Below, in pieces: positions 34,994-44,486 of a stretch of 64,000 nucleotides of DNA (within the stretch, counting starts at the first letter, position 1; each line of letters opens with the position of its first letter). The notes beneath the pieces were generated by a model. It did not search any database. It saw only the letters and a program-made list of their open reading frames with translations, and was not told the origin of the DNA. The stretch is from Soonwooa sp. (lineage in GTDB: Bacteria > Bacteroidota > Bacteroidia > Flavobacteriales > Weeksellaceae): NCBI RefSeq assembly GCF_030151385.1, contig NZ_JASLDS010000073.1, positions 176,553 to 240,552 on the forward strand, read 5' to 3'. A program made the position numbers and the translations under genes.

Positions 34994-36256
34994 TTATTTA
35001 ACGATAATCTTTTGTGAAGAAGCTTGATTTTGACCTTTGATGTTTACTAAATAAGTTCCTTTCGATAAATTTTTAACATCGATAACAACCTCTTTATGAT
35101 TTTTGTAGATCTTCTCAAAAACAAGTTTCCCAGACATTTCTGTAAGATTGATTGAAAACTCTTTTGCCAATTGTGTGTCGATTTGGATATTAATCTTGTC
35201 GGATGTAGGATTAGGAAAGATTTTAACAAGATTTATTTTATCAGTTTCAGTTGTGTTAAGTCCAACATTACTCCCTGTGGTATTCTTCCATAATTTATTT
35301 TTACCAAAAGCTCGTCCAATGATGTAGCCCGCATTATCATTCGCAAAGTGCATAGATGTCATATCAATATCAAAACTGTTATCATACCAGCCTTTTGCAA
35401 CATATTCGCCAGCCTCATTTTTAGTCAACTTAATAACACCTTGTGATGACGTATCATAATTCAATGCTCGAGCATCAAGAATTCCCCAAATTGTATTTTC
35501 ATCAATTGCGATAATTTTCCTTAGCGTATGTGCTGAATAACCACCAACTCCTTCAATTTGATTGCCACTATTAGTTATTTTATAAAGTTTTTGAAAATAA
35601 TAAAAGCCAAGATTTTCATTTAAAAAATGAAATGGTGCGATTGCGTCAAATATTTGCCAAGATTTCCCTGCATCAGTAGTTTTAGCCAATCTATTCTCCC
35701 AGTGCTGGTCACCATTATCCAAGTAGCTCATCTCGTCTATCCCAACAAAACCAACATTTCTATCAAAAAACTGCATTTGGATACCATGTTCTCCAAAAAA
35801 AGGTGATTGTACAGGTGCACTCCAAGTCGCACCGCCATCCTCGCTCTTTATTAAACCTTTGTTAGTATTTAGAAAAATCAAATTCTCGTTAACGCATGAT
35901 ATAACATCTATCCCAGAAATATTTTCAATAGGAAATTGTGTCCACGTTTCTCCAGCATCTTTGGTTTTAAGAAGCGTATTTCCGCCAGCTAACACATATC
36001 CAATTTTGGAAGTTGGAAATTGTATCTCTCTCAAATAAAGATCAGTTCCACAGTTTTTTTGTTGCCATGTCGTGCCAGCATCTGTAGATTTAAGAATAGT
36101 GCCATTCGCACCTGTGATGATCACAATATCTGGTGTTATAGCATATATATCACTAAGCCAAGTTGTTGTGATATTGGATAAATCTTTCTCTACCCATTGC
36201 GCATAGCAAGAGATATTAAAAATCAGGAGTAAAATAGAAGATAAAAGTGTTTTCAT
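34994..36256 (-). CDS. T9SS-secreted YCF48/BNR-type beta-propeller protein
   Basis: This 420-residue protein has a signal peptide ending CYAQ. A propeller of about 310 residues contains repeated GTILKSTDAGTTWQ / NTLLKTKDAGETWTQ / KGLIKSEDGGATWS / LAKTTDAGKSWQ motifs (Asp-box-like blades, as in YCF48/HCF136 and sialidase-like propellers). A type A sorting domain follows (NLVKIFPNPTSDKINI to the QASSQKIIVK end). It is exported by T9SS. The Asp boxes give structure, not catalysis, and no sialidase arginine triad was seen. It stands alone. Confidence 0.85.
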   Translation of the reverse strand: MKTLLSSILLLIFNISCYAQWVEKDLSNITTTWLSDIYAITPDIVIITGANGTILKSTDAGTTWQQKNCGTDLYLREIQFPTSKIGYVLAGGNTLLKTKDAGETWTQFPIENISGIDVISCVNENLIFLNTNKGLIKSEDGGATWSAPVQSPFFGEHGIQMQFFDRNVGFVGIDEMSYLDNGDQHWENRLAKTTDAGKSWQIFDAIAPFHFLNENLGFYYFQKLYKITNSGNQIEGVGGYSAHTLRKIIAIDENTIWGILDARALNYDTSSQGVIKLTKNEAGEYVAKGWYDNSFDIDMTSMHFANDNAGYIIGRAFGKNKLWKNTTGSNVGLNTTETDKINLVKIFPNPTSDKINIQIDTQLAKEFSINLTEMSGKLVFEKIYKNHKEVVIDVKNLSKGTYLVNIKGQNQASSQKIIVK

Positions 36257-36391
36257 AGAGTGTTAGTTTATTTTAACTAAAGATAACAAAAACATTAAAT
36301 AAATTAATAAATATTCAAAAAAAACATCAAATAAGCTCAACTATTACCATAAAAAACAAACATCTTCAAACAATTCAAAAGTGTACTAAAT

Positions 36392-36423
36392 AAAAAAACA
36401 TTCTCACAGAAACTATGAGAATG
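36392..36423 (-). terminator. Terminator at the end of the N-glycan locus
   Basis: An 8-bp stem (36399-36406 with 36416-36423) followed by seven T on the minus strand. Confidence 0.8.
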
Positions 36424-36504
36424 CTCTTTTTGAAAAATTCAACTGACATCCTATTACGGATATTTTTAATCTTATAAAAAATTGAATTTCTAAATTTTCA
36501 GATT

Positions 36505-36996
36505 CTATCGACCAAAATCGTCCTGAACTCTTACAATATCGTCTTCATTGGAAGGATTAGAAGCGTCAACATGTTGCCAGATTTCCGCAACAACGCCCCA
36601 ATTATCCAAACCAATCAAACGGTGTCTTTCGCCCTGCTCCAACTTGATTTGATCTTTCGGATGGTACTCTACCAACTCTCCTTCCTCATCTGTTGGACTT
36701 CTTTTGATACCAACTCTTCCAGAAACCACTTGCCAAATCTCGGCTCTTCTGTGGTGGTATTGCCAGCTTAATCTTGCTTCTGGAGCTACCAAAAGAATTT
36801 TAGGACTTAGCTTTCCTCCGATTCTCAATCCGTCCACATCGATACCGTCAAAATAGATGTTTGCAAAATCTTGCGCTTGGCTTTCATCAATTACAAAAAA
36901 GCCTCCCCAAGGTCTGGAATCGTCTTTTGCAACGATATTAAACTTTTGTTCGGTCAACATTTTTTCGACCTCATCAAAGATTTTATTCTTTTCCAT
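36505..36996 (-). CDS. Type II phosphomannose-isomerase-like cupin
   Basis: This 163-residue protein is a single cupin matching the C-terminal isomerase domain of type II mannose-6-phosphate isomerases. The metal-site segment is SWQYHHRRAEIWQVVSGRVG, followed by QGERHRLIGLDNWG and the family tail EDDIVRVQDDFGR. It would convert mannose-6-phosphate to fructose-6-phosphate in the cytoplasm. Its place as last gene of the alpha-mannosidase operon, 23 bp after the second GH92 gene, supports that role. A sugar-binding cupin without activity cannot be excluded. Confidence 0.82.
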   Translation of the reverse strand: MEKNKIFDEVEKMLTEQKFNIVAKDDSRPWGGFFVIDESQAQDFANIYFDGIDVDGLRIGGKLSPKILLVAPEARLSWQYHHRRAEIWQVVSGRVGIKRSPTDEEGELVEYHPKDQIKLEQGERHRLIGLDNWGVVAEIWQHVDASNPSNEDDIVRVQDDFGR

Positions 36997-37019
36997 TTAT
37001 TGTTTATTTATTTTGAATT

Positions 37020-39296
37020 TTACTTTTCTTTTGACATTGAGTAAGGAAAATCCTTTTCCTCACTTCCCCTTTGTTTATTCGGGACGTTATTCATTTGGAA
37101 ATCCAAAACCGCACCTTGAATCAATTCTTTATGACTTAACCAATTTTTAGAATAAGCTTGGTTATTCACTTTTAAGCTGTTAACATAAAGATTTTCCGCA
37201 CTATTTTCTGGTGCATTTATTTTAATTGAATTTCCATTTTCTAAATGAATAATCACATTCTTAAACAAAGGCGCTCCCAAAACATATTGATCTGTTGCAG
37301 GTGTTACTGGATAAAAACCTAAAGCTGAAAAAATGTACCATGCCGAAGTCTGTCCATTGTCCTCATCACCACAATATCCATCTGGCGTTGCTTGATACAA
37401 CTTGTCCATCACCTTTCTTGCCCAATATTGTGTTTTGTACGGCGCTCCAGCATAGTTATAAAGATAAATCATGTGCTGAATTGGTTGATTTCCGTGGGCA
37501 TATTGTCCCATATCCATAATTTGCATTTCGCGGATTTCGTGGATCACAAAGCCATAATAACTATCATCGAAAACTGGAGGAAGCGTAAAAATTTCGTCCA
37601 ACTTTGCTTCGAATTTCTTTTTGCCACCCATTAAAGTTGCCAATCCATCAACATCTTGAAAAACTGACCACGTATAATGTAGACTATTTCCTTCCGTGAA
37701 AGCATCACCCCATTTGTACGGATTAAATGGCGTTTGGAATTTGCCATCCTTGTTTTTGCCACGCATCCATCCAGACTCTTTATCGAAAAGATTTTTGTAA
37801 TTGTAAGCACGCTTTTTATAAACATCAATCTCCGATGCCGGTTTTCCCAAAGCTTTTCCTAATTGATATATTGCAAAATCATCATAAGCATATTCCAAGG
37901 TTCTAGCAGCGTTTTCATTAATTTTGACATCATAAGGCACATAACCAAGCTGATTGTAATAATCAACACCTTTTCTACCAACGGCGCTCATCGGTCCTTC
38001 ATTATTTGCACCATGCTTTACAGCTTCCCAAAGCGTTTCGATGTCGTAACCGCGAAGTCCTTTGAGATAAGCATCCGCAACAACCGAGGCAGAGTTGTTA
38101 CCAATCATAATATCGGAATAGCCTGGACTACTCCACTCAGGCAAAAATCCACCTTCTTTGTAAGCATTAGCCAAACCTTCCTGCATTTCAACATTAATGC
38201 TAGGATAGACCAAATTTAACAATGGATAAAGTGCACGGAAAGTATCCCAGAAGCCTGTACCAGCGAACATTCTTCCATCCAGAATTTTGCTGTTGTATGG
38301 ACTCCAATGTTTAATTTTGTTTTGTGCATCAATCTCATAAAGTTTCTGAGGGAAAAATAAGGTTCTGTACAACGACGAATAGAAAGTCCTTGTCTGTTGA
38401 TCTGTCCCACCTTTAACTTCGATTTTGCTTAAAGTTTTGTTCCAAATATCTTTTGCTTCAGTTTTTACTTGGTCAAAAGTTTTGTTAGCGATTTCTCTTT
38501 TTAAATTTAATTCAGCTTGTTCAAAACTTACAAAAGAAGAAGCGACTTTTGCATACACTGATTCTTTATTTTTAAGTTTAAAACCAATAATTGCTCCTGC
38601 ATGATTGGACGAATTTTCTAACTGTTTGTCCAACAATTTTTCGTCTGCCCAAATTTGGGTTAAATCAAAATCTTTATCAAACTGAACAACAAAATAGTTT
38701 TTGAAATTCTCATATTTCCCTGAAGCATATTTGGTCGTATAACCAATGATTTTGCGCTCTTTAGGAAGAATTTTGATGTACGAACCTTTGTCCAAAGCAT
38801 CGATAACAACATAAGCGCTATCCGTTTTTGGAAAATCAAACTTAAAAAAAGAAGCTCTTTCCGTTGGCGTGAAAGCAGTTGTAACATTCGCGTCCGCTAG
38901 ATAAACGCTATAAAAATAAGGTGTTGAAATTTCAGCTTTGTGACTAAACCAACTCGCTCTTTCTTCCTCTTTGAATTTTGGTTTTCCAACGCCTGGCATT
39001 ATGGCAAAAGCACCATAATCATTCATCCAAGGCGATGGTTGATGCGTCTGTTTGAAGCCTTTTATTTTGTCTGCATCATAACTGTAAGCCCAGCCGTCGC
39101 CCATCTTTCCTGTTTGTGGCGTCCAAAGATTCATTCCCCACGGAAGACCAACAGCAGGATACGTATTTCCGTTGGACAAAGACGGCTTCGACTGCGTTCC
39201 CATCAAAGGATTGACATAATCGACTAGCGAATTTTGCCCAAAAGAAATAAGATTTATAAAAACAAAAAGCGTAGCAAATATAGATTTCATTTTCAT
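37020..39296 (-). CDS. GH92 family alpha-mannosidase (copy 1)
   Basis: This 758-residue enzyme has a signal peptide ending SFGQ and the GH92 layout: an N-terminal beta-sandwich (DYVNPLMGTQ...) followed by an (alpha/alpha)6 barrel. Family motifs visible are HQPSPWMNDYG, TFRALYPLLNLVYP, DEDNGQTSAWYIFSALGFYPV and a late substrate-loop region. GH92 enzymes are Ca2+-dependent exo-alpha-mannosidases, most often alpha-1,2. It differs clearly from the other GH92 here and belongs to a separate subgroup, since its start has SLSNGNTYPAVGLPWG where copy 2 has GHGHTFPGATAPFG. The gene lies 4 bp after the ROK kinase gene in one operon. Confidence 0.93.
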   Translation of the reverse strand: MKMKSIFATLFVFINLISFGQNSLVDYVNPLMGTQSKPSLSNGNTYPAVGLPWGMNLWTPQTGKMGDGWAYSYDADKIKGFKQTHQPSPWMNDYGAFAIMPGVGKPKFKEEERASWFSHKAEISTPYFYSVYLADANVTTAFTPTERASFFKFDFPKTDSAYVVIDALDKGSYIKILPKERKIIGYTTKYASGKYENFKNYFVVQFDKDFDLTQIWADEKLLDKQLENSSNHAGAIIGFKLKNKESVYAKVASSFVSFEQAELNLKREIANKTFDQVKTEAKDIWNKTLSKIEVKGGTDQQTRTFYSSLYRTLFFPQKLYEIDAQNKIKHWSPYNSKILDGRMFAGTGFWDTFRALYPLLNLVYPSINVEMQEGLANAYKEGGFLPEWSSPGYSDIMIGNNSASVVADAYLKGLRGYDIETLWEAVKHGANNEGPMSAVGRKGVDYYNQLGYVPYDVKINENAARTLEYAYDDFAIYQLGKALGKPASEIDVYKKRAYNYKNLFDKESGWMRGKNKDGKFQTPFNPYKWGDAFTEGNSLHYTWSVFQDVDGLATLMGGKKKFEAKLDEIFTLPPVFDDSYYGFVIHEIREMQIMDMGQYAHGNQPIQHMIYLYNYAGAPYKTQYWARKVMDKLYQATPDGYCGDEDNGQTSAWYIFSALGFYPVTPATDQYVLGAPLFKNVIIHLENGNSIKINAPENSAENLYVNSLKVNNQAYSKNWLSHKELIQGAVLDFQMNNVPNKQRGSEEKDFPYSMSKEK

Positions 39297-39300
39297 AATT

Positions 39301-40170
39301 TTAATTATTGTTTGACGATTGCTTCAACGCATAGCTTGCAGCACCCAATATGGCTGCATCCTCAAAAATAGCAGATATTTTTATTGGTAAATTAATGTTA
39401 TTCTCTTCTAAATTTCGGGTAAGTTTTTCCTGAAAATAAGGATAAGCTTTTGCGATATTACCACCAATAACCAAAACATTCGGATTATAATTTTTAACAT
39501 GTTGCACGACAAAATCACTAAAATGATCTGCGTATTCATCAAAAATTAGAGTTCGGATGTCTTCGGATTTTTCGAGTAAATCTTTAGTCCCAGAAATATC
39601 TTCTCCTGTAAGTTCTTTATAACGCTTAATAAACCAATTGGTTGTCAAATAATTTTCGAAAATGCTTTCTTTATAAGGTGCATCCCAAAGATCTTCGTCG
39701 GTTGCAAATGTACCATCATAAAACGTACTTCCAAGTCCCGTTCCTAAAGTAATGCCAAAAACGCGTTCGTAATTTTGGACTGCGCCACCAAAAATTTCGC
39801 CTTCCAAAAATGCTGCTGCATCATTGACAAAATGAATTTGTTTCTCAGAAATCGAAAGTCTTTGCGCTAATTCTTTTTTAATATTCAAATTAAGAATGTT
39901 GATAAATTTGCCATGCGTCATCAACGAAATTCCGTTTTCATAATCGAAAGGTCCAGGCATTGCAACACCGATTAATACAAGATTTCTATCGAGATTTGCA
40001 ATAAGTTTTTCTATCGCCGAAACCCAAGCGGACAGAATAACTTCTTTTTCTGCTAAAGAATCAACATGTTCTCGAAGATAAGTTGACGCGATGATTTCGC
40101 GATTTTCAGTTGTTACCTGCGCCATCGTAATATGCGACCCACCAACGTCTATTCCTACTATTTGTTTCAT
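39301..40170 (-). CDS. ROK family sugar kinase
   Basis: From the ATG at 40170 the protein has 289 residues. It has the ATP-binding DVGGSHI motif (residues 6-12), a catalytic Asp in HFVNDAAAFLEGEIFGGA and GITLGTGLGSTF. The CxCGxxGCxE zinc motif of many ROK kinases is absent, as in the polyphosphate/ATP glucomannokinase branch. In a mannosidase operon the best guess is phosphorylation of mannose or N-acetylglucosamine. The longer start at 40206 was rejected because it adds unrelated residues. It overlaps neither neighbour and sits 4 bp before the GH92 gene. Confidence 0.85.
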   Translation of the reverse strand: MKQIVGIDVGGSHITMAQVTTENREIIASTYLREHVDSLAEKEVILSAWVSAIEKLIANLDRNLVLIGVAMPGPFDYENGISLMTHGKFINILNLNIKKELAQRLSISEKQIHFVNDAAAFLEGEIFGGAVQNYERVFGITLGTGLGSTFYDGTFATDEDLWDAPYKESIFENYLTTNWFIKRYKELTGEDISGTKDLLEKSEDIRTLIFDEYADHFSDFVVQHVKNYNPNVLVIGGNIAKAYPYFQEKLTRNLEENNINLPIKISAIFEDAAILGAASYALKQSSNNN

Positions 40171-40312
40171 TTTATTTTGGCTTAAAAATAAGATAAACAA
40201 GCGCAAATTCGATATTTTTCAACATCAAATTTGCGACTTGTCTTAGAGTTTGTTTAAAAATTTTACTGAAATTTCTAAAAATGCTCTTAATTAAAAAAAT
40301 ATCAAAAAAGTG

Positions 40313-42721
40313 TTATTTCACCATTACTTTTCCAGAATCTACAACTGCACTTGCATCAGCACTTTGAACCTTGTAAATATAAAGTCCAGCACCCAAGTTA
40401 GACGAACTAATCACTGAATTAGTATCCGAAATCTTTTGCGTTTTCACCAATTTTCCAGTTGCATCATAAAGCGTAACAATTGCTGATTTTTCTTTAGTCA
40501 CAAAGTGAATATCGTCACCTTTTTTAACTGGATTTGGATAGATTTTAGTTTTTGCAGAAGCAACATCACTAACCGCCATATCATTAACACAAGCTACATC
40601 TGTACTCCAATTAGCGTCTGTCATATTGTTCAAAATTGCGAAATGCGTATTAGCCGTTTGGTCGAAAGCCGCGATACCACTACCTTCATTAAACTTCCAA
40701 TTCGCTTCCAATCCTGCAGCATTAGGTGCTACAATACATTGTGTCGCTACGACTTCGTCCACAGATAAAGCTTTTTTCCAAACTCTAAACTCGTCCATGA
40801 AACCATTAAGTCTTCTATCGTTATTGTTAGAATTTCTCGCCGCTAAGAAAAAGTTCCCATTAGCATTAAATGCTCCCGACGCTGAAACCGTTGCATCTAA
40901 AGCACCGTTAACATAAAGCTTCATTGCTGCACCATCATAAGTTGCTGCAATATGATACCAAGCATCTTTATTAAATTTAGTTGCTGATTTTAATTTAACT
41001 TGTGCTCCGCCGATACTTACCACAAACTGCAAATAATCTCCCGTTGGAATATCGCCATCTCCAAAACGCAATAAAGCCGAGTTGTTGTCTCCTCCTTCGA
41101 TACCTGCTACTGACGAAATGTAAGGAAATGCAGTTTGAAAAGCACTCATTTTAACCCAACCTTCCAAAGTCAAAGCATTTCCGCTAAGGTCAAAATTACC
41201 TGCATCTAGATAATTGGTCGTTCCGTTAAAATAAAGCGAACGATTCCCAGGACTTTGCACTGGCGTGAATCCACTTTTGAAAGATGACTCATTCGAAAAT
41301 GTACTAACCTGCGCTCCACAAGAACTTTGAACTTTCCACGTGTAAGCTGTGTTAGGCGTTAAACCTTGTAAGTTGTAAGTATTAGTCGTTACATTATTAA
41401 CCGTTGTCCAATCTGCTGCCGTTGCTGCTTTGTACTGAATCGTGTAAGAACTAGCATTGGTCGATGTCCACGAAACAGTCGCTGATGTCCCTTTGTAGTT
41501 AGATGATGACAATCCGTAAGGTGCAATACAGCCGTTACCCGAATTAAAACGAGGTGCAAAAATATAAGTACTCGTCAATGAGGCAGAACAATTTGATTGA
41601 ATTCTCCAATCGTACTCGGTATTTGCCGTCAAATTATTAATCGCAATACTACTTCCAGAATAGTTGGTTGCAACACTTGTCCAAGTTGAAGAATTAGCCG
41701 CTTTATAATCGATGTTATAGGTTTTGGTCGCATCGCCTGTCCAAGTTAAAGTTCCTGATGTCCCAGCAAGATTTACAGCATCTAATCCAACTGGTGCATC
41801 ACAATTAACACCAGCAGTCCAAGCATAAGTTGCCCCTGATAATGTTGTTGTCTCACCGTACAAGTTGCTCGTCGATGTCGAAATCTTTGCACTAGCATCT
41901 GCTTGACGCAAATCATACCAAACAATCACACCATAACCATCGGTTTTAGTTCTTGTAGATTGCGTATTGATTACCGATGTCGATGTCGATTGCACATTAA
42001 ATGCAGCAGCTCCTAATTTAGGTTTTCCTAAAGGAGGAACAGCAGTCGCCATTTGCGTCATGTAAGTTCCGTAAAGACCGTTGTAAGCATAATCGATATA
42101 GTTACCAGCACGATCTGCTCCATTCGTTAAGTAAGTGGTGGGAACTGGTGCACCAACCGAGTCAGAATAATCATAAAGCGTCACCAACTTATCTGGCATG
42201 GCTGCTTTTAATTCTTGTAAAAGCATTGTAAAAGATGCTCCATTTTTCACATTTCCAGTTGTTGGATAACCCGCATATTCGTCATCGAAATCGACACCAT
42301 CCAGACCATAAGTGTAAACGGTATTCGCGACTTGCAAAGCAAAATCTTTAGCAGCTGCCTGATTTTGGAAATTCAAAATACCGACACCTTGGTGATTACC
42401 AATAAGACTTAATAATACCTTGATTCCTTTTTGTTGAAGTGGTCGCACATAAGTATTAACATCGTTAAGGACTTTGGTAACGTTGTTATTATTGTAGATA
42501 TAAGTACGACCTTTTGAAGCATCGTAATTGATATTTCCCGCAAAAATAATCGCGCTATCAAATGCTGGCTTGCCCGAATTGGTCAACGTGTAAGCGCCAA
42601 CATTAAGCAAGTTATTGTCATTAACCTCCACATAGCAGAAGTTTTGTGGATTCTGCTGAGCCTTAACTTGCGTCGATAACAAGCCGCCTAGCATCATCAA
42701 AAGAAGCGTTTTTTTCTTCAT
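40313..42721 (-). CDS. Secreted GH18 endo-beta-N-acetylglucosaminidase
   Basis: This 802-residue modular enzyme has a signal peptide ending VKAQ. A GH18 barrel spans residues about 25-300, with the catalytic motif DGVDFDDE at 141-148 (acid Glu148). Two fibronectin III-like modules follow (about 310-480), then a LamG/concanavalin-like domain (about 495-665) and a T9SS type A sorting domain. The motif and size of the barrel resemble EndoF/EndoH-type enzymes, which cut the chitobiose core of N-glycans. Sitting in an operon with GH92, GH125 and GH130 supports that over a chitinase. It is the only T9SS-exported enzyme of the locus. Confidence 0.9.
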   Translation of the reverse strand: MKKKTLLLMMLGGLLSTQVKAQQNPQNFCYVEVNDNNLLNVGAYTLTNSGKPAFDSAIIFAGNINYDASKGRTYIYNNNNVTKVLNDVNTYVRPLQQKGIKVLLSLIGNHQGVGILNFQNQAAAKDFALQVANTVYTYGLDGVDFDDEYAGYPTTGNVKNGASFTMLLQELKAAMPDKLVTLYDYSDSVGAPVPTTYLTNGADRAGNYIDYAYNGLYGTYMTQMATAVPPLGKPKLGAAAFNVQSTSTSVINTQSTRTKTDGYGVIVWYDLRQADASAKISTSTSNLYGETTTLSGATYAWTAGVNCDAPVGLDAVNLAGTSGTLTWTGDATKTYNIDYKAANSSTWTSVATNYSGSSIAINNLTANTEYDWRIQSNCSASLTSTYIFAPRFNSGNGCIAPYGLSSSNYKGTSATVSWTSTNASSYTIQYKAATAADWTTVNNVTTNTYNLQGLTPNTAYTWKVQSSCGAQVSTFSNESSFKSGFTPVQSPGNRSLYFNGTTNYLDAGNFDLSGNALTLEGWVKMSAFQTAFPYISSVAGIEGGDNNSALLRFGDGDIPTGDYLQFVVSIGGAQVKLKSATKFNKDAWYHIAATYDGAAMKLYVNGALDATVSASGAFNANGNFFLAARNSNNNDRRLNGFMDEFRVWKKALSVDEVVATQCIVAPNAAGLEANWKFNEGSGIAAFDQTANTHFAILNNMTDANWSTDVACVNDMAVSDVASAKTKIYPNPVKKGDDIHFVTKEKSAIVTLYDATGKLVKTQKISDTNSVISSSNLGAGLYIYKVQSADASAVVDSGKVMVK

Positions 42722-42785
42722 ATTAAAAGTTTTTTAATTGTTAAAAATGGTGTATATCTGAAATTTGTGTTTAGATTTCAAAAGC

Positions 42786-44213
42786 TTAACCTAATAATTC
42801 TGGGCTTTCATTGAAAGTTTTCCAAAGAAGTTCTCCAAACAAAGTATTAGCCCAAGCAAACCATGATCTTGTAAATTTTGTGCTATCATTTTTATTAAAT
42901 GACTCGTGCATAAAACCTGTACCGCCATGTGTTTTTTGTAAAATCTGAATACAATTTTTGATTTGAGTTTTATCTTTAGTTGTCAAAGCTTTCATTATTA
43001 AACTCATTGGCCAAATCATATCCAAACCGATGTGTGGACCGCCGATTCCTTCCGCAACCTTACCTTTGAAGAAGAATGGATTATTCTCTGACCAAACAAA
43101 TTTTCTGGTATTTTGATAAATAGGATCGTTTTCTTTAACGGCATCCAAATACGGTAAACCTAATAAACTCGGGCAATTAGCATCGTCCATTAAGTTATAA
43201 CTTCCAAAACCGTTAACTTCAAAAGCGTACATTTTTCCAAACTCTGGATGGTTGTAAACGCCATATTTGTTAACAGCGTTTTCGACTTCATCAGCCAAAG
43301 CAGAAAGCTCTTGTGCTAGTTTTGTTTCATTTTTAATTTTGGAGACCATTTCCGAAGCTTGTCTCAAACTAACAACTGCAAACAAGTTAGATGGAATAAG
43401 GTACGCCCAAATTGTTGCATCGTCACTTGGGCGGAACATCGAACAGATAAGCCCATTTGGTTTTACAGGATAACCGTAACCTCCCATCGGAATACCGTCT
43501 GTCGCCCAATCTGTCGTTCTTTCGAATTTATAGGGACCGAGATTTTCTTTTCTTTGTTGCTCTTTGAAAGTCTGAAGCGTCAACTTAATCCCTTGCAACC
43601 AATTGTTATCAAAAGGTTTGGTATCACCTGTTTCTTTCCAAAAATGATAAGCCAAACGAATCGGATAACACAAAGAATCGATTTCCCACTTTCTTTCGTG
43701 GATACCATCTTTCATATCGGTATGGTCAAACTCTTTCCACTTACTAACTTTGTTATCGTCGTTGTAGAAAGCGTTTGCATAAGGATCTTTTAGAATGAAT
43801 TTCGTTTGTTTATGGATAACACCAGCAATTAACTTATGAAGTTGCTGATCCGTTTTTGTAAATTGTAGATACGGAAAAACTTGCGCCGAACTGTCTCTTA
43901 ACCACATCGCATCGATGTCACCAGTAATAACGTAAGTGTCGGGTGTTCCGTTTGTTTCGCTAAAGAAAACCGTTGTGTCCAAAGTGTTTGGAAAACAGTT
44001 TTCGAAAAGCCAACTTAGCTCTTTATTTTTTACTTTCTTTTTAAATTGTGAAATTGCATTTTCTACCGCCTCACTAGAAAAATTTCTTTTGTTCTTGGCA
44101 ACACGTACCACAGGATAATCTTCTCCCCAAATAGCTTTCGAAAAAGCCAAATTCGGGAATAGTAATCCAGCACCTGCCAATGAACCTGTTTGGATAAATT
44201 TTCTTCTTTTCAT
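42786..44213 (-). CDS. GH125 exo-alpha-1,6-mannosidase
   Basis: This 475-residue protein has an (alpha/alpha)6 barrel matching GH125, the exo-alpha-1,6-mannosidase family. Visible blocks are GDIDAMWLRDSSAQVFPYL, DGIHERKWEIDSLCYPIRLAYHFW, MFRPSDDATIWAYLIPSN and MHESFNKNDSTKFTRSWFAWANTLFGELL. The N-terminus MKRRKFIQTGSLAGAG has twin arginines ahead of a hydrophobic stretch, which suggests Tat export to the periplasm. It would remove alpha-1,6-linked mannose after GH92 trimming. It lies 64 bp upstream of the GH18 gene. Confidence 0.93.
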   Translation of the reverse strand: MKRRKFIQTGSLAGAGLLFPNLAFSKAIWGEDYPVVRVAKNKRNFSSEAVENAISQFKKKVKNKELSWLFENCFPNTLDTTVFFSETNGTPDTYVITGDIDAMWLRDSSAQVFPYLQFTKTDQQLHKLIAGVIHKQTKFILKDPYANAFYNDDNKVSKWKEFDHTDMKDGIHERKWEIDSLCYPIRLAYHFWKETGDTKPFDNNWLQGIKLTLQTFKEQQRKENLGPYKFERTTDWATDGIPMGGYGYPVKPNGLICSMFRPSDDATIWAYLIPSNLFAVVSLRQASEMVSKIKNETKLAQELSALADEVENAVNKYGVYNHPEFGKMYAFEVNGFGSYNLMDDANCPSLLGLPYLDAVKENDPIYQNTRKFVWSENNPFFFKGKVAEGIGGPHIGLDMIWPMSLIMKALTTKDKTQIKNCIQILQKTHGGTGFMHESFNKNDSTKFTRSWFAWANTLFGELLWKTFNESPELLG

Positions 44214-44250
44214 TATAATTTATTTTTTCGCGATTTTTTATTGTTAAATT

Positions 44251-44480
44251 AGTTCTCGATATAATTTTTTCAAAATCTACTCGAACTGACGTTAGTTTTT
44301 TTAATCAAGTTTATTTACTTTTCCTCCATCTAAAAATAGTTCTCGATACGATTTTTTCAAAATCTACTCAAACTGACGTTGCTTTTTCTAATCAAGTTTA
44401 TTTGTTTTTACTTTGATTAAAACAGTTCTCGATATGACTACTTTAAAATAGGACTAACATTAGTTTTTTTTAAAATAAAA
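44251..44480. repeat. Tandem direct repeat of about 87 bp (2.6 copies)
   Basis: Copies begin at 44251, 44338 and 44424 with AGTTCTCGATA. The first two run AGTTCTCGAT...CAAAATCTACTCRAACTGACGTT...AATCAAGTTTATTT. The third decays after about 45 bases. Within a copy, AGTTCTCGA and TCGAACT can pair. This REP-like element fills the gap between GH92 copy 2 and GH125 in the operon. Confidence 0.8.
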
Positions 44481-44486
44481 TTCAAA

